64,000 bases of DNA from Flavobacterium kingsejongi (GTDB taxonomy: Bacteria > Bacteroidota > Bacteroidia > Flavobacteriales > Flavobacteriaceae), in NCBI RefSeq assembly GCF_003076475.1, contig NZ_CP020919.1, forward strand, positions 1,364,001 to 1,428,000, in the 5' to 3' direction. The position numbers and the translations under genes are program-made. The notes below the pieces were generated by a model, which saw only the letters and a list, made by a program, of their open reading frames with translations, was not told where the DNA came from and did not search any database. Of the stretch, positions 42,398-51,355 are shown in pieces. Numbering within the stretch: position 1 is the stretch's first letter; every line of letters starts with the position of its first letter.

Positions 42398-44107
42398 ATG
42401 AGTAATATAGTTGAATTTGTCGTAAAAATGCGTGATATGATGTCTGGCCAAATTGGCCGGCTCAATTCCACGACCGGTCGCGCCTTTACCAACATGAGCC
42501 GACAGGCGCAAAACGTTACCCGTAGAAACCAGGTATTAGGCCAAAGTTTTTCCCAGTTACAGCGCAACATCCAACAGGTAAATAATACGATCAGTACCTC
42601 GACCATACCAAGTCAGATAGCATCCGCCAGGCGTGAATTAGCAGCTTTAGAACGTCAGGCCTCACGGCATTCAGGCAATACTTCTCGTGGCGGTGGCGGA
42701 AGTTCCGGCGGTGGCGGTGGTATGTCTACCGGTTCAATGGCTATCGGTTCATGGATTGGCGGATTGGCCTTGCAAATCGGTAACGCAATTGCTGGAGTAA
42801 TATCCAGTAGTTTGGGTACCATCATTTCCAAGACCATGAAAAAGGAGCAGGATATCGTCGGCTTAAGTACCTTTTTGGGAAAGGATGGGGCAGATAAGGC
42901 CTATAAGAATATCCGTAAAGATGCCGACGTAACGCCATTTGATACCGATTCCCTGGTAATGGTAAACCGTTCGCTGATATCGGCGGGGCTATCGGCAGAG
43001 GCTGCCCGTCAAGATACATTACACCTTGTAAACGCCATTTCGGCCGTGGGGGGTGGTAACGATGTTCTTAGCCGTATGGCGGCCAATATGCAGCAAATTA
43101 AAACGGTGGGTAAAGCTACGGCGATGGATATCCGCCAGTTTGGTATCGCCGGTATTAATATCTATGCGATGTTAGCGAAGTCAACCGGGAAGTCAATCGA
43201 CCAGGTTAAGGAAATGGAAGTTTCTTACGATGATCTTTCTAAAACCCTCGCTATGGCAGCCGATAAAGGCGGTATTTATGCTGGAGCAATGGAGGCGATG
43301 AGCCGCACCAAATTTGGCCGCTGGTCTACTATCCAGGATAAAATAAGCAATACGGCTTCCGATATTGGCGATGCCTTTTCCGTGGTTTTTGATCGAATTT
43401 TGGATATGGGTGTCCAGTTTTCAGAAAGCATTCCTGCCATGTTAGCCCGCGCCCAGCCTTATATTGATATGATTTCTACGGGTGTCGGTCGTGTGATTGA
43501 CTATGTTACGGATATTGTTAACGGTACAAGCGGATGGAATGATTATATAATAGTTATAGTCCAGGCCTTTAAAGACGTTTACAGGTATTCTGTAATTATC
43601 GGCGAAAAGATATATCGTTTTGTTAGTTCGTTTTTGGATTTCGTACAGAAATCGGAAATATTAAAAGACGTGTTTCGCCTTATTGGATGGATCATTGAAA
43701 AAGTAGTCCAGGTAATATCGTCCCTTATGGATACTATTTTATGGCTATGGGACAATATTGTTAAACCAATCCTGGAAGCCATAGACAAGGCCTACAAGTG
43801 GATAAAAGGGGTTGACGATGTGGAAGTAAAAGCGACTAAAAAATTAGTTGCCCCAAAGGCTGAAAAGAAAGAAGATACCCCGTTTGTGCCAATGGCAGCC
43901 ACTGCGGCGGGTAACGATGCGTCGGGTAAAGCTGTCGCGGATTCGGTTGTCGGTGGTGGGCCAAAAGTGGTTAATATCCACGTTGGTAAATTCTTCGATA
44001 ACCTCCAGTTCACGACGCTTAACTCAACCGAAACCGCCCAGGAGATTGAAAACTTAATTATGGAATGTATGGCGCGTGTGGTTTATAACGGTTCTAAAAT
44101 GATTTAA
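42398..44107 (+). CDS. tail tape measure protein
   Basis: 569 residues. Helical N-terminus (VEFVVKMRDMMSGQIGRLN), a Gly/Ser-rich stretch (about 98-112, GGGGSSGGGGG), and a hydrophobic segment (about 118-145, GLALQIGNAIAGVISSS). Further hydrophobic helices lie in the C-terminal third (VVQVISSLMDTILWLWDNIVKPI). The tape-measure segment KTVGKATAMDIRQFGIAGINIYAMLA is characteristic. It sets tail length; 569 residues would give a tail of roughly 85 nm by the 1.5 Å per residue rule. It follows the chaperone pair, as expected. Confidence 0.9.
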   Translation: MSNIVEFVVKMRDMMSGQIGRLNSTTGRAFTNMSRQAQNVTRRNQVLGQSFSQLQRNIQQVNNTISTSTIPSQIASARRELAALERQASRHSGNTSRGGGGSSGGGGGMSTGSMAIGSWIGGLALQIGNAIAGVISSSLGTIISKTMKKEQDIVGLSTFLGKDGADKAYKNIRKDADVTPFDTDSLVMVNRSLISAGLSAEAARQDTLHLVNAISAVGGGNDVLSRMAANMQQIKTVGKATAMDIRQFGIAGINIYAMLAKSTGKSIDQVKEMEVSYDDLSKTLAMAADKGGIYAGAMEAMSRTKFGRWSTIQDKISNTASDIGDAFSVVFDRILDMGVQFSESIPAMLARAQPYIDMISTGVGRVIDYVTDIVNGTSGWNDYIIVIVQAFKDVYRYSVIIGEKIYRFVSSFLDFVQKSEILKDVFRLIGWIIEKVVQVISSLMDTILWLWDNIVKPILEAIDKAYKWIKGVDDVEVKATKKLVAPKAEKKEDTPFVPMAATAAGNDASGKAVADSVVGGGPKVVNIHVGKFFDNLQFTTLNSTETAQEIENLIMECMARVVYNGSKMI

Positions 44108-44108
44108 T

Positions 44109-44717
44109 ATGCTTTTTGACGTAAAAGAATTATACAAACAGACTTTCGGAAGTTCTAATTTTCACGTTCCGGCAAAAGGGTCAGACAAAACAAAGTCTTC
44201 CACTATTTTGTTGGGCGGCATTCCCCAAAACCCCAACCCTGCCGGGACTATTCAATATAATAGTAAACAAATATCCCTAAATAAACAGGGGCTATATGGT
44301 CAGGAGATTTGGCACCCAATCGCCTTATGGCGGTCATCGGAAAAAGTCCTGGAGATTGACAATTGCACGATGCGGGTTAATGTGGTAAAAACGATTGTAC
44401 GCACGGCGGTATCAGAGCGTAAAGGGACGGTAAAGGAACAGTTCAGTATTGACGATTATAAGTTTACGATTAAAGGCTTTTTAATCGGTAAAAATCGAAA
44501 GTTTCCTGAGGAAGATATTATTAAGCTAAAGGAGATATTCGAATCAAACGACCCGATCAGCTTACATGGTGGATATCCTGAATTGTTCCTGGATGATTCC
44601 TGCCGGATCGTTATTGATACCCTTGATTTTCCCGACGTCCAGGGTAAAGCGCATTGGATTCGTCCATTTTCGTTTACCTGTGAAAGTGACTTTATAACCG
44701 ATTTAATTATTCAGTAA
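44109..44717 (+). CDS. baseplate/tube-initiator protein, DUF6046-like
   Basis: 202 residues. It contains GGIPQNPNPAGTIQYNSKQISLNK, WHPIALW, and EIDNCTMRVNVVKTIVRTAVSERKGTVKEQFSIDDYKFTIKGFLIG, which fits the DUF6046 pattern of Bacteroidetes phages. Its place between tape measure and hub suggests a tail-terminal connector. It overlaps the next gene by 1 nt (TAATG). Confidence 0.65.
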   Translation: MLFDVKELYKQTFGSSNFHVPAKGSDKTKSSTILLGGIPQNPNPAGTIQYNSKQISLNKQGLYGQEIWHPIALWRSSEKVLEIDNCTMRVNVVKTIVRTAVSERKGTVKEQFSIDDYKFTIKGFLIGKNRKFPEEDIIKLKEIFESNDPISLHGGYPELFLDDSCRIVIDTLDFPDVQGKAHWIRPFSFTCESDFITDLIIQ

Positions 44718-45709
44718 TGCTATACATGACCTCAGATATAACAATTGGAACCTACGCCCAGGTAAAACCGGCGAAGGTATCCTGGAAATTGGATATTAAC
44801 AGTTATACGGATGTATGCACTATTGAACTGCCGCGAATTACTTACATGAAAACGGCCAAAACCGCAACCGATGATTTAACCCAGCAAAATGATAAGCTGG
44901 AGTATGATATCCGAGAGGGTGACAAAGTAAGCGTTTTGCTGGGTTACGATCAGAATAACGTAAAGCGATTTGAAGGGTATGTTAAGCGGGTTAATATGTC
45001 CATTCCCGTAAAGGTGGAGTGCGAAGGTTATAACTGGTTACTGTACGATAAAATGTTTAATAAAAGCTATAAAAGTGTAACCGTTAAGCAAATACTTACT
45101 GAGTTATGCCAGGACACAGATATCGTTCTTTCGCCTGAAATACCTGAAATACCGTTACGTAATGTTTTCTTTAAAAATTCGACCGGTGTCCAGGTGTTGG
45201 AGTTTTTGAAAAAGGAATGCCGCCTGGCGGTTTATTTTAATTTCAATGTGTTGTACGTCGGTACTCTGTACGGCCAACAGCAGGAAGTTGTTAAGTTCCG
45301 TTTAGGCTGGAACACCGTTAAGGAAGATAATTTTAAACTGCGAAATGTGGATAAAAACGTCCGCATTGTGATCCGTGAAAAAGACCCTAACGGTCACGTT
45401 CATAAAACGCAGGCCGACGTACGAAAGTATAGCGATGAAAAGGTAGTTAAGGTAAAAGCGGGCATTCGTGGCGACTTATTAAAAGATATCGTTAACCGTC
45501 TGCAAACAACCGCTAATTACAACGGCTATGAGGGTGATATCACGGTGTTTTTAGAACCCGCCGTAACCAAAGGTATGATCGCAGAAATTGACGGGTATAA
45601 GTACCCGGAGAAAAGCGGCCGTTTTTTCGTGGAATCCGTGGACGGTGAATTTAGTAAAAGTGGCGGCCGGCAAACCATTGGCCTGGGCTTTTTATCCCCA
45701 AAAAAATAA
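44717..45709 (+). CDS. baseplate hub protein (gpD/gp27-like, Mu gp44 position)
   Basis: 330 residues, beta-rich. It has the hub-type N-terminus (EYDIREGDKVSVLLGYDQNNVKRFEGYVKRVN), the typical VTVKQILTELCQD segment, and the C-terminal GMIAEIDGYKYPEKSGRFFVESVDGEFSKSG. It forms the ring at the base of the tube that holds the spike. Confidence 0.82.
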   Translation: MLYMTSDITIGTYAQVKPAKVSWKLDINSYTDVCTIELPRITYMKTAKTATDDLTQQNDKLEYDIREGDKVSVLLGYDQNNVKRFEGYVKRVNMSIPVKVECEGYNWLLYDKMFNKSYKSVTVKQILTELCQDTDIVLSPEIPEIPLRNVFFKNSTGVQVLEFLKKECRLAVYFNFNVLYVGTLYGQQQEVVKFRLGWNTVKEDNFKLRNVDKNVRIVIREKDPNGHVHKTQADVRKYSDEKVVKVKAGIRGDLLKDIVNRLQTTANYNGYEGDITVFLEPAVTKGMIAEIDGYKYPEKSGRFFVESVDGEFSKSGGRQTIGLGFLSPKK

Positions 45710-45711
45710 GT

Positions 45712-46203
45712 ATGGCAACAGTAGACCAAATCCGAACACAGCTTGAATTTATGGCAAAAGCCGGCGCGCCGCCGGTAACCAACATCGCCCAGGTTAATAG
45801 TGTCGACGAGGCGGCCGGAACTTGCGATTTAAGAGACGAGGACGGTCAGTTAATATTCGATGTTAGATTACGCCCTGTATTGTCCGGAAATAAAAGTTTT
45901 ATCCAAATCCCCGCCATAGACAGTTATGTCCTGGCCGTGCGGATCGAAGACGATGAGGACTGGATGATAATCGCCTGCGACCAGGTGGAAAAAATAGCAT
46001 GGTACACCGGTACGACCATTTTTGAGCTAACCGAAAAAGTACATATCGAAAGTGGCGGCGAAAGCCTGGCTACATTGATGGATGATTTATTTCAGGCTAT
46101 TTCGAATATGGTCTTTACCACCAATACGGGGCCGACTATTAACCTGGTTAATGCTCTGGAGTTTGAAGCCCTTAAAACACGATTTAAAACCCTATTAAAA
46201 TGA
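45712..46203 (+). CDS. baseplate spike-type protein (gpV/gp45-like)
   Basis: 163 residues. It has an OB-fold-like segment (TNIAQVNSVDEAAGTCDLRDEDGQLIFDVRLRPV ... IPAIDSYVLAVRIEDDEDWMII) followed by a beta-helix-like stretch (TGTTIFELTEKVHIESGGESL). Position after the hub matches the membrane-piercing spike. The 2-nt gap and 4-nt overlap with its neighbours show a tight operon. Confidence 0.75.
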   Translation: MATVDQIRTQLEFMAKAGAPPVTNIAQVNSVDEAAGTCDLRDEDGQLIFDVRLRPVLSGNKSFIQIPAIDSYVLAVRIEDDEDWMIIACDQVEKIAWYTGTTIFELTEKVHIESGGESLATLMDDLFQAISNMVFTTNTGPTINLVNALEFEALKTRFKTLLK

Positions 46204-46418
46204 GTTTAAATAAAGCAGGATTAATCGCCGCACTTGTGCAGGTTTTTACCCAGGAGCAAACGGAAGAATCCAACGCAAACCAGTCAGTACAGCGCATCGC
46301 TACAGGAATCGCCAACGCGGTTGATTCCTTTGTTAAATCAGGCCAGGTAAACGTTACCGTCACTACAACAGGAACCGCGGAAGCCCATACAGGCACCGGA
46401 ACCGGAACTATTATATAA
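46200..46418 (+). CDS. 72-residue baseplate-region protein
   Basis: Helical first half (NKAGLIAALVQVFTQEQTEES), then a Thr/Gly-rich tail (TVTTTGTAEAHTGTGTGTII). Small proteins with such a tail occur in the same place in many Mu-like phages; the function is unknown. Overlaps the spike gene by 4 nt. Confidence 0.6.
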   Translation: MSLNKAGLIAALVQVFTQEQTEESNANQSVQRIATGIANAVDSFVKSGQVNVTVTTTGTAEAHTGTGTGTII

Positions 46419-46419
46419 C

Positions 46420-46713
46420 ATGCCAACAGATTTAAAACTAACCCAAGACCTGGATATCGAAATTATAAACGGCGATTTTATGATCGGTGAATCCTCTTAC
46501 CAACATCAAAAAACATTGATCCTTAGTGATAAGGGCGAGTTCAAAGAATATCCGATGCGTGGAGTTGCAGCCCGCCGCTATTTAGAGGACGGTAAGCCGG
46601 ACGATTTAGCCCGGGAGATACGCCAGGAATACGTGATCGATGGTATGCTGGTTAATACGCTTAAAATCGGGAATGGTGGTCAAATCGAGGTCGATGCCTT
46701 TTATACCCTATAA
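46420..46713 (+). CDS. baseplate wedge protein, gp25/gpW-like (Mu gp46 position)
   Basis: 97 residues: LTQDLDIEIINGDFMIGESSYQHQKTLILSDKGEFKEYP and LAREIRQEYVIDGMLVNTLKI match the small gp25-type lysozyme-like wedge proteins. It precedes the LysM and gpJ-like proteins. Confidence 0.75.
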   Translation: MPTDLKLTQDLDIEIINGDFMIGESSYQHQKTLILSDKGEFKEYPMRGVAARRYLEDGKPDDLAREIRQEYVIDGMLVNTLKIGNGGQIEVDAFYTL

Positions 46714-46715
46714 AA

Positions 46716-47012
46716 ATGAAAACAGTAACAGTTTTAATGCAGCAGAGTTTTTTGGATTTATCCATCCAATACACCGGAACGGTGTATAATGCCTTTGAAA
46801 TAGCCAGGGTAAACAACCGATCAATTACCGATCAAATGGCCGCAGGGGATGAGATTATTATCCCGGATGGGCTTACCCAATCGCCAAAAGCCCTTCAATA
46901 TTTCGAAGCCAGGAAGATAGTACCGGCAACGGGACTAACAGGCCGGGAGGGCATTCCGGAACCTACCGGAATCGGATCGATGATAGTAGATACAAATTTT
47001 ATAATCACATAG
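46716..47012 (+). CDS. LysM-like tail protein (gpX-like)
   Basis: 98 residues. SFLDLSIQYTGTVYNAFEIARVN...DQMAAGDEIIIPDG fits a LysM module. P2-type gpX is a LysM protein at the hub; a similar role is inferred. It lies between the gp46-like and gpJ-like genes. Confidence 0.68.
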   Translation: MKTVTVLMQQSFLDLSIQYTGTVYNAFEIARVNNRSITDQMAAGDEIIIPDGLTQSPKALQYFEARKIVPATGLTGREGIPEPTGIGSMIVDTNFIIT

Positions 47013-47013
47013 C

Positions 47014-47859
47014 ATGGCACGACCAGTAAACGAAATACAACAGGAAATTGTAACCTCGATTGCGGCAAACGAACACCTACAAAGTTTGAACTCTTCCAGT
47101 AATATGGCTGTTTTTAAGATCATTGCTTTTATTGTCGCGTATGCAATTTGGTTACTCGAAATGCTTTTCGATGTTCATGTAAATGAAATAACCGATTTGC
47201 TGACTACCCAAAAGGCCGGGACGCTATCCTGGTACCGAACGATGGCTTTACGTTTTCAATTTGGTTTTTCCCTGGTATCGGATCACGATTATTTTGATAA
47301 TGGCACCGCTACTGATGACGAAATAGAAGCCTCTAAAATAGTGAAGTATTCGGCCGTAAATGAATCGACGACCGCCTCCAGGGTAATTATTAAAATAGCT
47401 GGAGAATCGGGCGGAGTTCTTACGCCGATCACTCCAGGCCAAAAAGAATCATTCGAGACTTATATAAATGAAATACGTTTTGCCGGTGTGGCTATTACCG
47501 TAATCAACTACCGCCCTGACTTACTTTTTTTAAATATTAAGATACAGCGTAACGCGTTATTGTTGGATGAAAACGGCATGAATATATTACAGCAGTTTCC
47601 GGTAAATGAGGCGATCGAAAAATATTTAAAGGAATTGCCTTTTAATGGTGAATTAAAACTGTCTGCCCTGCTGGATCGCATCCAGGTTGCGGAAGGCGTC
47701 CTGGACGTAACAATAATGAGCGCGTCCAGTGCTTCTATCGATCCCAGTTCTTCAGCTGGTGACTATGGCGAGCCGCAGCCGATCGTTATACGGGCAATCC
47801 CGGAAAGCGGGTATTATGTGATGGATTCTTTTAATAACATTAGCTATTATGTGGTATAA
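47014..47859 (+). CDS. baseplate protein J-like (Mu gp47)
   Basis: 281 residues. N-terminal NEIQQEIVTSIAANEHLQSLNSSSNMAVFKIIAFIVAYAIW, then GGVLTPITPGQKESFETYINEIRFAGVAITVINYRPD, and a C-terminal EGVLDVTIMSASSA. This layout is typical of baseplate J/gp47 wedge proteins. It overlaps the next gene by 11 nt. Confidence 0.8.
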   Translation: MARPVNEIQQEIVTSIAANEHLQSLNSSSNMAVFKIIAFIVAYAIWLLEMLFDVHVNEITDLLTTQKAGTLSWYRTMALRFQFGFSLVSDHDYFDNGTATDDEIEASKIVKYSAVNESTTASRVIIKIAGESGGVLTPITPGQKESFETYINEIRFAGVAITVINYRPDLLFLNIKIQRNALLLDENGMNILQQFPVNEAIEKYLKELPFNGELKLSALLDRIQVAEGVLDVTIMSASSASIDPSSSAGDYGEPQPIVIRAIPESGYYVMDSFNNISYYVV

Positions 47860-48334
47860 TATCAATATCAACGACCTGGTAATACTCCAACTGCCAACGT
47901 TCTTTCGAAAGCCGATAATGTTAGCGTATATACAGCAACTGGTAAAGCCAATAGATAGCCTATTGTACCGTTGGCAATTGTTTCGGGAGGACAACCTTTA
48001 CAAGCTGGAGCATACCGGGCAAATATGCTACTTACGAAAGGCTTTGAATGATCGCTTTGATATTGTACAACGGCGTATTTATATCGGTGATGGCAATCGC
48101 TACGAAATAACCTATATATACCCGGAGGCCGAATACGGAGTGACCATATTGCAGCCCGAATCAGAGCCAGGTACTATTTATTTGAGGACTGAGGCCGAAA
48201 CGGCAGACACCGGCCTGGATTTCATTGTTTATGTACCCCAGGAAATTTATAACACCCAAATTTATGCGCTTCACGCGCTCATTCAATTTTACAAAGCAGG
48301 CGGGAAACGCTATAATATATTTATCAATGAATAG
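47849..48334 (+). CDS. tail protein at the gpI/gp48 position
   Basis: 161 residues. LPTFFRKPIMLAYIQQLVKPI near the start and LEHTGQICYLRKALNDRFDI in the middle form a recurrent motif set in Bacteroidetes contractile phages. It is assigned to the gpI slot by order (after gpJ, before fibres). It shares 8 nt with the next gene. Confidence 0.65.
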   Translation: MWYNININDLVILQLPTFFRKPIMLAYIQQLVKPIDSLLYRWQLFREDNLYKLEHTGQICYLRKALNDRFDIVQRRIYIGDGNRYEITYIYPEAEYGVTILQPESEPGTIYLRTEAETADTGLDFIVYVPQEIYNTQIYALHALIQFYKAGGKRYNIFINE

Positions 48335-49175
48335 ATCAGATTTTAATCAGACAGGCGGCTACCCATTAAAAACGGAACGTCTCCAGGAGGTGCAAACGGC
48401 CTTTGAGGTATTTAATGCTCTCGGCAATATTGCCGGCAATTTGGTTATTATTTCCGGATGTGAGATAACCGGTAATAGTATCGCTTCCGGTACCGTATTT
48501 ATTAACAATGAAGTTTTGGAGTTTCGTACTGGTTATTTTGTACCAGATAGTACGGTGGTCATTTTTGAGGAGCCAGTCATTAAAGAGTTTGAGAACGGCG
48601 AACTTAAACCGGTACACATGATCCGGTACGCAGCAATAGGTACCGCCGATGTATCGTATCTGTGGACGGGCTTTAAACGGTTATTGCCTACAAAGGAAAT
48701 TCCCCTGGATTTAAATGCAAGATTGGCGAGTCTTGAGAAGTTAACAGCAGTTTTTAAAACAGGAAATGCCCCGGTATTGTGGCAACGGCCTGCAAATGAA
48801 ATACCGCCCGGTTGGGTGGAAGATATGACATGGCGGGGGCGTTTCCCTGCGGGTTTTAATCCCGACCAAACGGAATTTAACCAGGTCGGTAAAATGGCCG
48901 GTGCGACAACTAAACAGCTTACAGTCGCAGAACTGCCACCGCATAAGCACTATATGTTCACACCTGAAATGATTAACCCATACAATGAAGTTAATGCAAC
49001 TAACCAGGTCGCGAAAAACGGTTATGACGGCGGAAGTGGAGGAAATGAAAATTACGTACTCCGCGGTAGCAATCAGGCCGCAGCACACGGTAATACAAGC
49101 GCAACCGGCTCCAATGTCGCATTTTCAATTTTAAACCCATACAGGGTAGTAATCTTCATAAAATTCGTAGGATAA
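48327..49175 (+). CDS. tail collar/fibre protein
   Basis: 282 residues from the ATG at 48327; the longer frame from 48225 overlaps the previous gene. The C-terminal 130 residues hold a phage tail-collar pattern: PPGWVEDMTWRGRFPAGFNP, GKMAGATTKQLTVAELPPHKHYMF, and the ending FSILNPYRVVIFIKFVG. It contributes to receptor-binding structures. Confidence 0.78.
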   Translation: MNRSDFNQTGGYPLKTERLQEVQTAFEVFNALGNIAGNLVIISGCEITGNSIASGTVFINNEVLEFRTGYFVPDSTVVIFEEPVIKEFENGELKPVHMIRYAAIGTADVSYLWTGFKRLLPTKEIPLDLNARLASLEKLTAVFKTGNAPVLWQRPANEIPPGWVEDMTWRGRFPAGFNPDQTEFNQVGKMAGATTKQLTVAELPPHKHYMFTPEMINPYNEVNATNQVAKNGYDGGSGGNENYVLRGSNQAAAHGNTSATGSNVAFSILNPYRVVIFIKFVG

Positions 49176-49176
49176 T

Positions 49177-50988
49177 ATGGCAACTCCAATCAGTACAATA
49201 TTACAATGGTTCACAACAGGAAAGAAACCCTCACAGGCTCAATTTTGGGCTTCCTGGCAGTCGTTTTGGCATAAAGACGAACAAATACCCCAGTCAAGTG
49301 TAAACGGGTTACCAGGGGCTTTAATAGGGAAAGCTGACAAAATACAGCTTGATGGTCATATCGCCGACGCTAATGCGCACGGCATAGCTGACAAATTAGC
49401 CACTAAAAGCGACGTGGGGCATACTCACATGATCCCCGAAGTTTTAGGCTTGCAGCAGACCTTAAACGAGCATGCCGACGCAATTGCGGTTAATGATGGG
49501 TTGACACTTATAGCGAATCAGGCAGCCCAGGAAATTGAATTGCGCAATAGTGCCGGGGACATACTTGCGACTTTGAATGTTTCATTTTTGAATAACGAGG
49601 GCACCGAGTTCCGATTTAACCAAACCACGAATAATTTAGAGTTGTGGAACGATCAGGGTGAAATGCTTTCTGCCGTTCCGGTCGGTTCATTTGTTACAAA
49701 TGTGGCAAAATCTATCAATTTCAAATCAGGTCAGGCCAATGTCCTGGAGTTAAAAGATACTGCTGGTAATGTCCTTTCATTCGTGAATTTTAATATCGTA
49801 AATATTTCCGGGCTACAATCTGCTTTGGATTCAAAAATATCTGTAGTTGCTTATAACGGATTCGTTAGCCAAACGAATGATGCTTTAGAATCCATTAATG
49901 GCAATGTCACTTCGCTTATTGCGCAGGATATTATCAATGTTAAGACGCAAGGAAATCAAGTTGTGCAGGGTATAAAAGATTTTGTCGGGGGCGTAACTGT
50001 GCCAGTAGCCACAACCGCTGGCCAAGCTGTGAGGTTTTCGCAATTGCAAACCGTCGAATCCGCAAAAGCAAATATAAACGGCTCTAACGTTTCCCCCCTA
50101 TCGTTTTGGAATATTGTTTCGCAGCATTCAAACGGATTGGGTGGTTATGCCTACTCAGATCAATTCGTGCCAAATAGTGATATATCTTCGATAATGATAC
50201 GCTCTGGCAATCAGTCCACCTGGAAGCAGGCCGGTTCTGATACGATTAGGGACTGGCTAAATATTTCATCGGTTGCCAGTAATAACGTTGTTTATAAATC
50301 CCTAAATCAAGATATCGGGGGGCAGAAAACATTTTTAGAAGCACTGACGGTAATCGGAATTGTGAAATGTAGTTCCGAAGTCGTAAGCGAATCCAATCGT
50401 ACGGGGTCAATCGTATTTAAAAAGAACTCTAATTCCGTTGATGCCCGGGAATGGGTTGTTATCCCGAATTATAGTTCAACCGGAACACTGGATACAATAG
50501 TTAGGTTTGATCAAAGTAGTGATAATTTTGTGGCTCTAACAATTGGTCGCGATGGTCATTATAATTTTAAACTGCCTGTATCTTTACCCGATGGTTTATT
50601 GCCAGATCAAGCTATAAATTTACGGCAATTAAAGTCATTGGTTCAGACAACAGATTGGGTAAATATACCTTTTACGCCGCCAGCAGATACGGGTATAACA
50701 ATTAACGTTTGTCGTATGCGTCTAAAAGATGGCCTTGTTTTGATTAATTTAGAAGCTGTTAAAATTGGCGGCACGTCCACTGGTGGAATATCCATCCCAA
50801 TGAATGCTATAATTGACCCGGAAAAGATTTTTTATCAGATACTTAATAATCATGCGCAGATCGTTGATAAAGGCATATACGAGGTTATTTTACAATCTGA
50901 TAATCTTACTTTGAATTTTTTAGCTAATCAAAACGGCAGCGTTAAAATGACTTGTGCTTTACCGATAGCGAAGTCAGTATATAATTAA
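49177..50988 (+). CDS. long tail fibre protein
   Basis: 603 residues. The conserved N-terminus ISTILQWFTTGKKPSQAQFWASW is the tail-attachment part. Coiled-coil or triple-helix shaft sequence follows, and a C-terminal beta-rich receptor-binding part. It starts 1 nt after the collar gene and ends in a terminator. As the last late gene, it likely sets host specificity. Confidence 0.8.
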   Translation: MATPISTILQWFTTGKKPSQAQFWASWQSFWHKDEQIPQSSVNGLPGALIGKADKIQLDGHIADANAHGIADKLATKSDVGHTHMIPEVLGLQQTLNEHADAIAVNDGLTLIANQAAQEIELRNSAGDILATLNVSFLNNEGTEFRFNQTTNNLELWNDQGEMLSAVPVGSFVTNVAKSINFKSGQANVLELKDTAGNVLSFVNFNIVNISGLQSALDSKISVVAYNGFVSQTNDALESINGNVTSLIAQDIINVKTQGNQVVQGIKDFVGGVTVPVATTAGQAVRFSQLQTVESAKANINGSNVSPLSFWNIVSQHSNGLGGYAYSDQFVPNSDISSIMIRSGNQSTWKQAGSDTIRDWLNISSVASNNVVYKSLNQDIGGQKTFLEALTVIGIVKCSSEVVSESNRTGSIVFKKNSNSVDAREWVVIPNYSSTGTLDTIVRFDQSSDNFVALTIGRDGHYNFKLPVSLPDGLLPDQAINLRQLKSLVQTTDWVNIPFTPPADTGITINVCRMRLKDGLVLINLEAVKIGGTSTGGISIPMNAIIDPEKIFYQILNNHAQIVDKGIYEVILQSDNLTLNFLANQNGSVKMTCALPIAKSVYN

Positions 50989-51024
50989 AATGCGCCGGCC
51001 AACATATTGTTGGTCGGCGCATTT
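50988..51024. terminator. late-operon terminator
   Basis: 17-bp arms AAATGCGCCGGCCAACA / TGTTGGTCGGCGCATTT with one G-U pair and a 3-nt loop, starting at the stop of the fibre gene. Also serves the convergent small gene at 51028. Confidence 0.9.
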
Positions 51025-51027
51025 GCG

Positions 51028-51186
51028 TTATAATGCTTTTTTCTTTCTCAGGTTGATGTATAAAAAATAACCGATACTGATGCAGTATATAACAGTAAAA
51101 AATATCATAAAATAGGTTTCTACACTTGATAATATGGCGTATATAAATACTGTGCTAGATAATAAGAAAGAAATAATTCTTTTCAT
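51028..51186 (-). CDS. 52-residue two-helix membrane protein at the prophage right end
   Basis: MKRIISFLLSSTVFIYAI, then a second hydrophobic helix (FMIFFTVIYCISIGYFLYINL), ending RKKKAL. The ATG at 51186 is chosen because the promoter motif lies 28 nt upstream; a start at 51216 would add ten residues with no support. Function unknown; it is transcribed against the tail operon and so may be expressed in the lysogen. Confidence 0.65.
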   Translation of the reverse strand: MKRIISFLLSSTVFIYAILSSVETYFMIFFTVIYCISIGYFLYINLRKKKAL

Positions 51187-51213
51187 GTGGTGTAAGTTTA
51201 AATTAGTAGTACA

Positions 51214-51221
51214 CAAATTTA
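51214..51221 (-). promoter_or_regulatory. -7 promoter motif for the right-end membrane protein
   Basis: Minus strand TAAATTTG (plus strand CAAATTTA), 28 nt before the ATG at 51186. It lies within an imperfect inverted repeat (GTAGTACACA ... TGTGCTAC, 51206-51229). Confidence 0.45.
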
Positions 51222-51308
51222 TGTGCTACTTTTGTTCTAACCTTACGGTTTTGCGTAATTAAAACGCGTTTAAACATTATTTGAAAATAAGACTATTTGG
51301 CCAAAACG

Positions 51309-51346
51309 TGTACAATTCGTTTTTTATTTTTGTACAATTCGTTTTT
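51309..51346 (-). repeat. right-end transposase-site-like repeats (R1, R2)
   Basis: Two copies of TGTACAATTCGTTTTT (51309-51324 and 51331-51346), 22 bp apart. They are the exact inverse of the left-end site AAAAACGAATTGTACA at 26208-26223. Two copies at the right and three at the left recall the Mu end arrangement. The region 51222-51308 holds no gene and shows a CTTACGGTTTT hairpin-like motif. Confidence 0.65.
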
Positions 51347-51355
51347 GCGATTATA

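Larger units (their letters stand above)
26108..51355 (+). mobile_element. Mu-like transposable prophage, headless, interrupted by an IS21 element
   Basis: Module order from left: repressor (minus), small regulator, DDE transposase, MuB-like ATPase, second ATPase, middle genes with DUF3164 and GemA relatives, cargo genes, [IS21], sheath, tube, chaperones, tape measure, baseplate, fibres. Both ends carry inverted copies of AAAAACGAATTGTACA-like sites. Without the IS21 the element is about 22.6 kb, whereas Mu-type phages are about 35-40 kb. No terminase, portal, head protease, capsid or lysozyme gene was found. The inner ends are inferred, and the tips do not show TG/CA. Confidence 0.85.

Noticed and set aside
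40183..50988. Type VI secretion or extracellular contractile injection system
   Set aside because: The locus is bounded by phage ends and coupled to MuA/MuB and an S24 repressor. There is no ClpV, VipA/B pair, TssJLM membrane complex or eCIS-type AAA ATPase.
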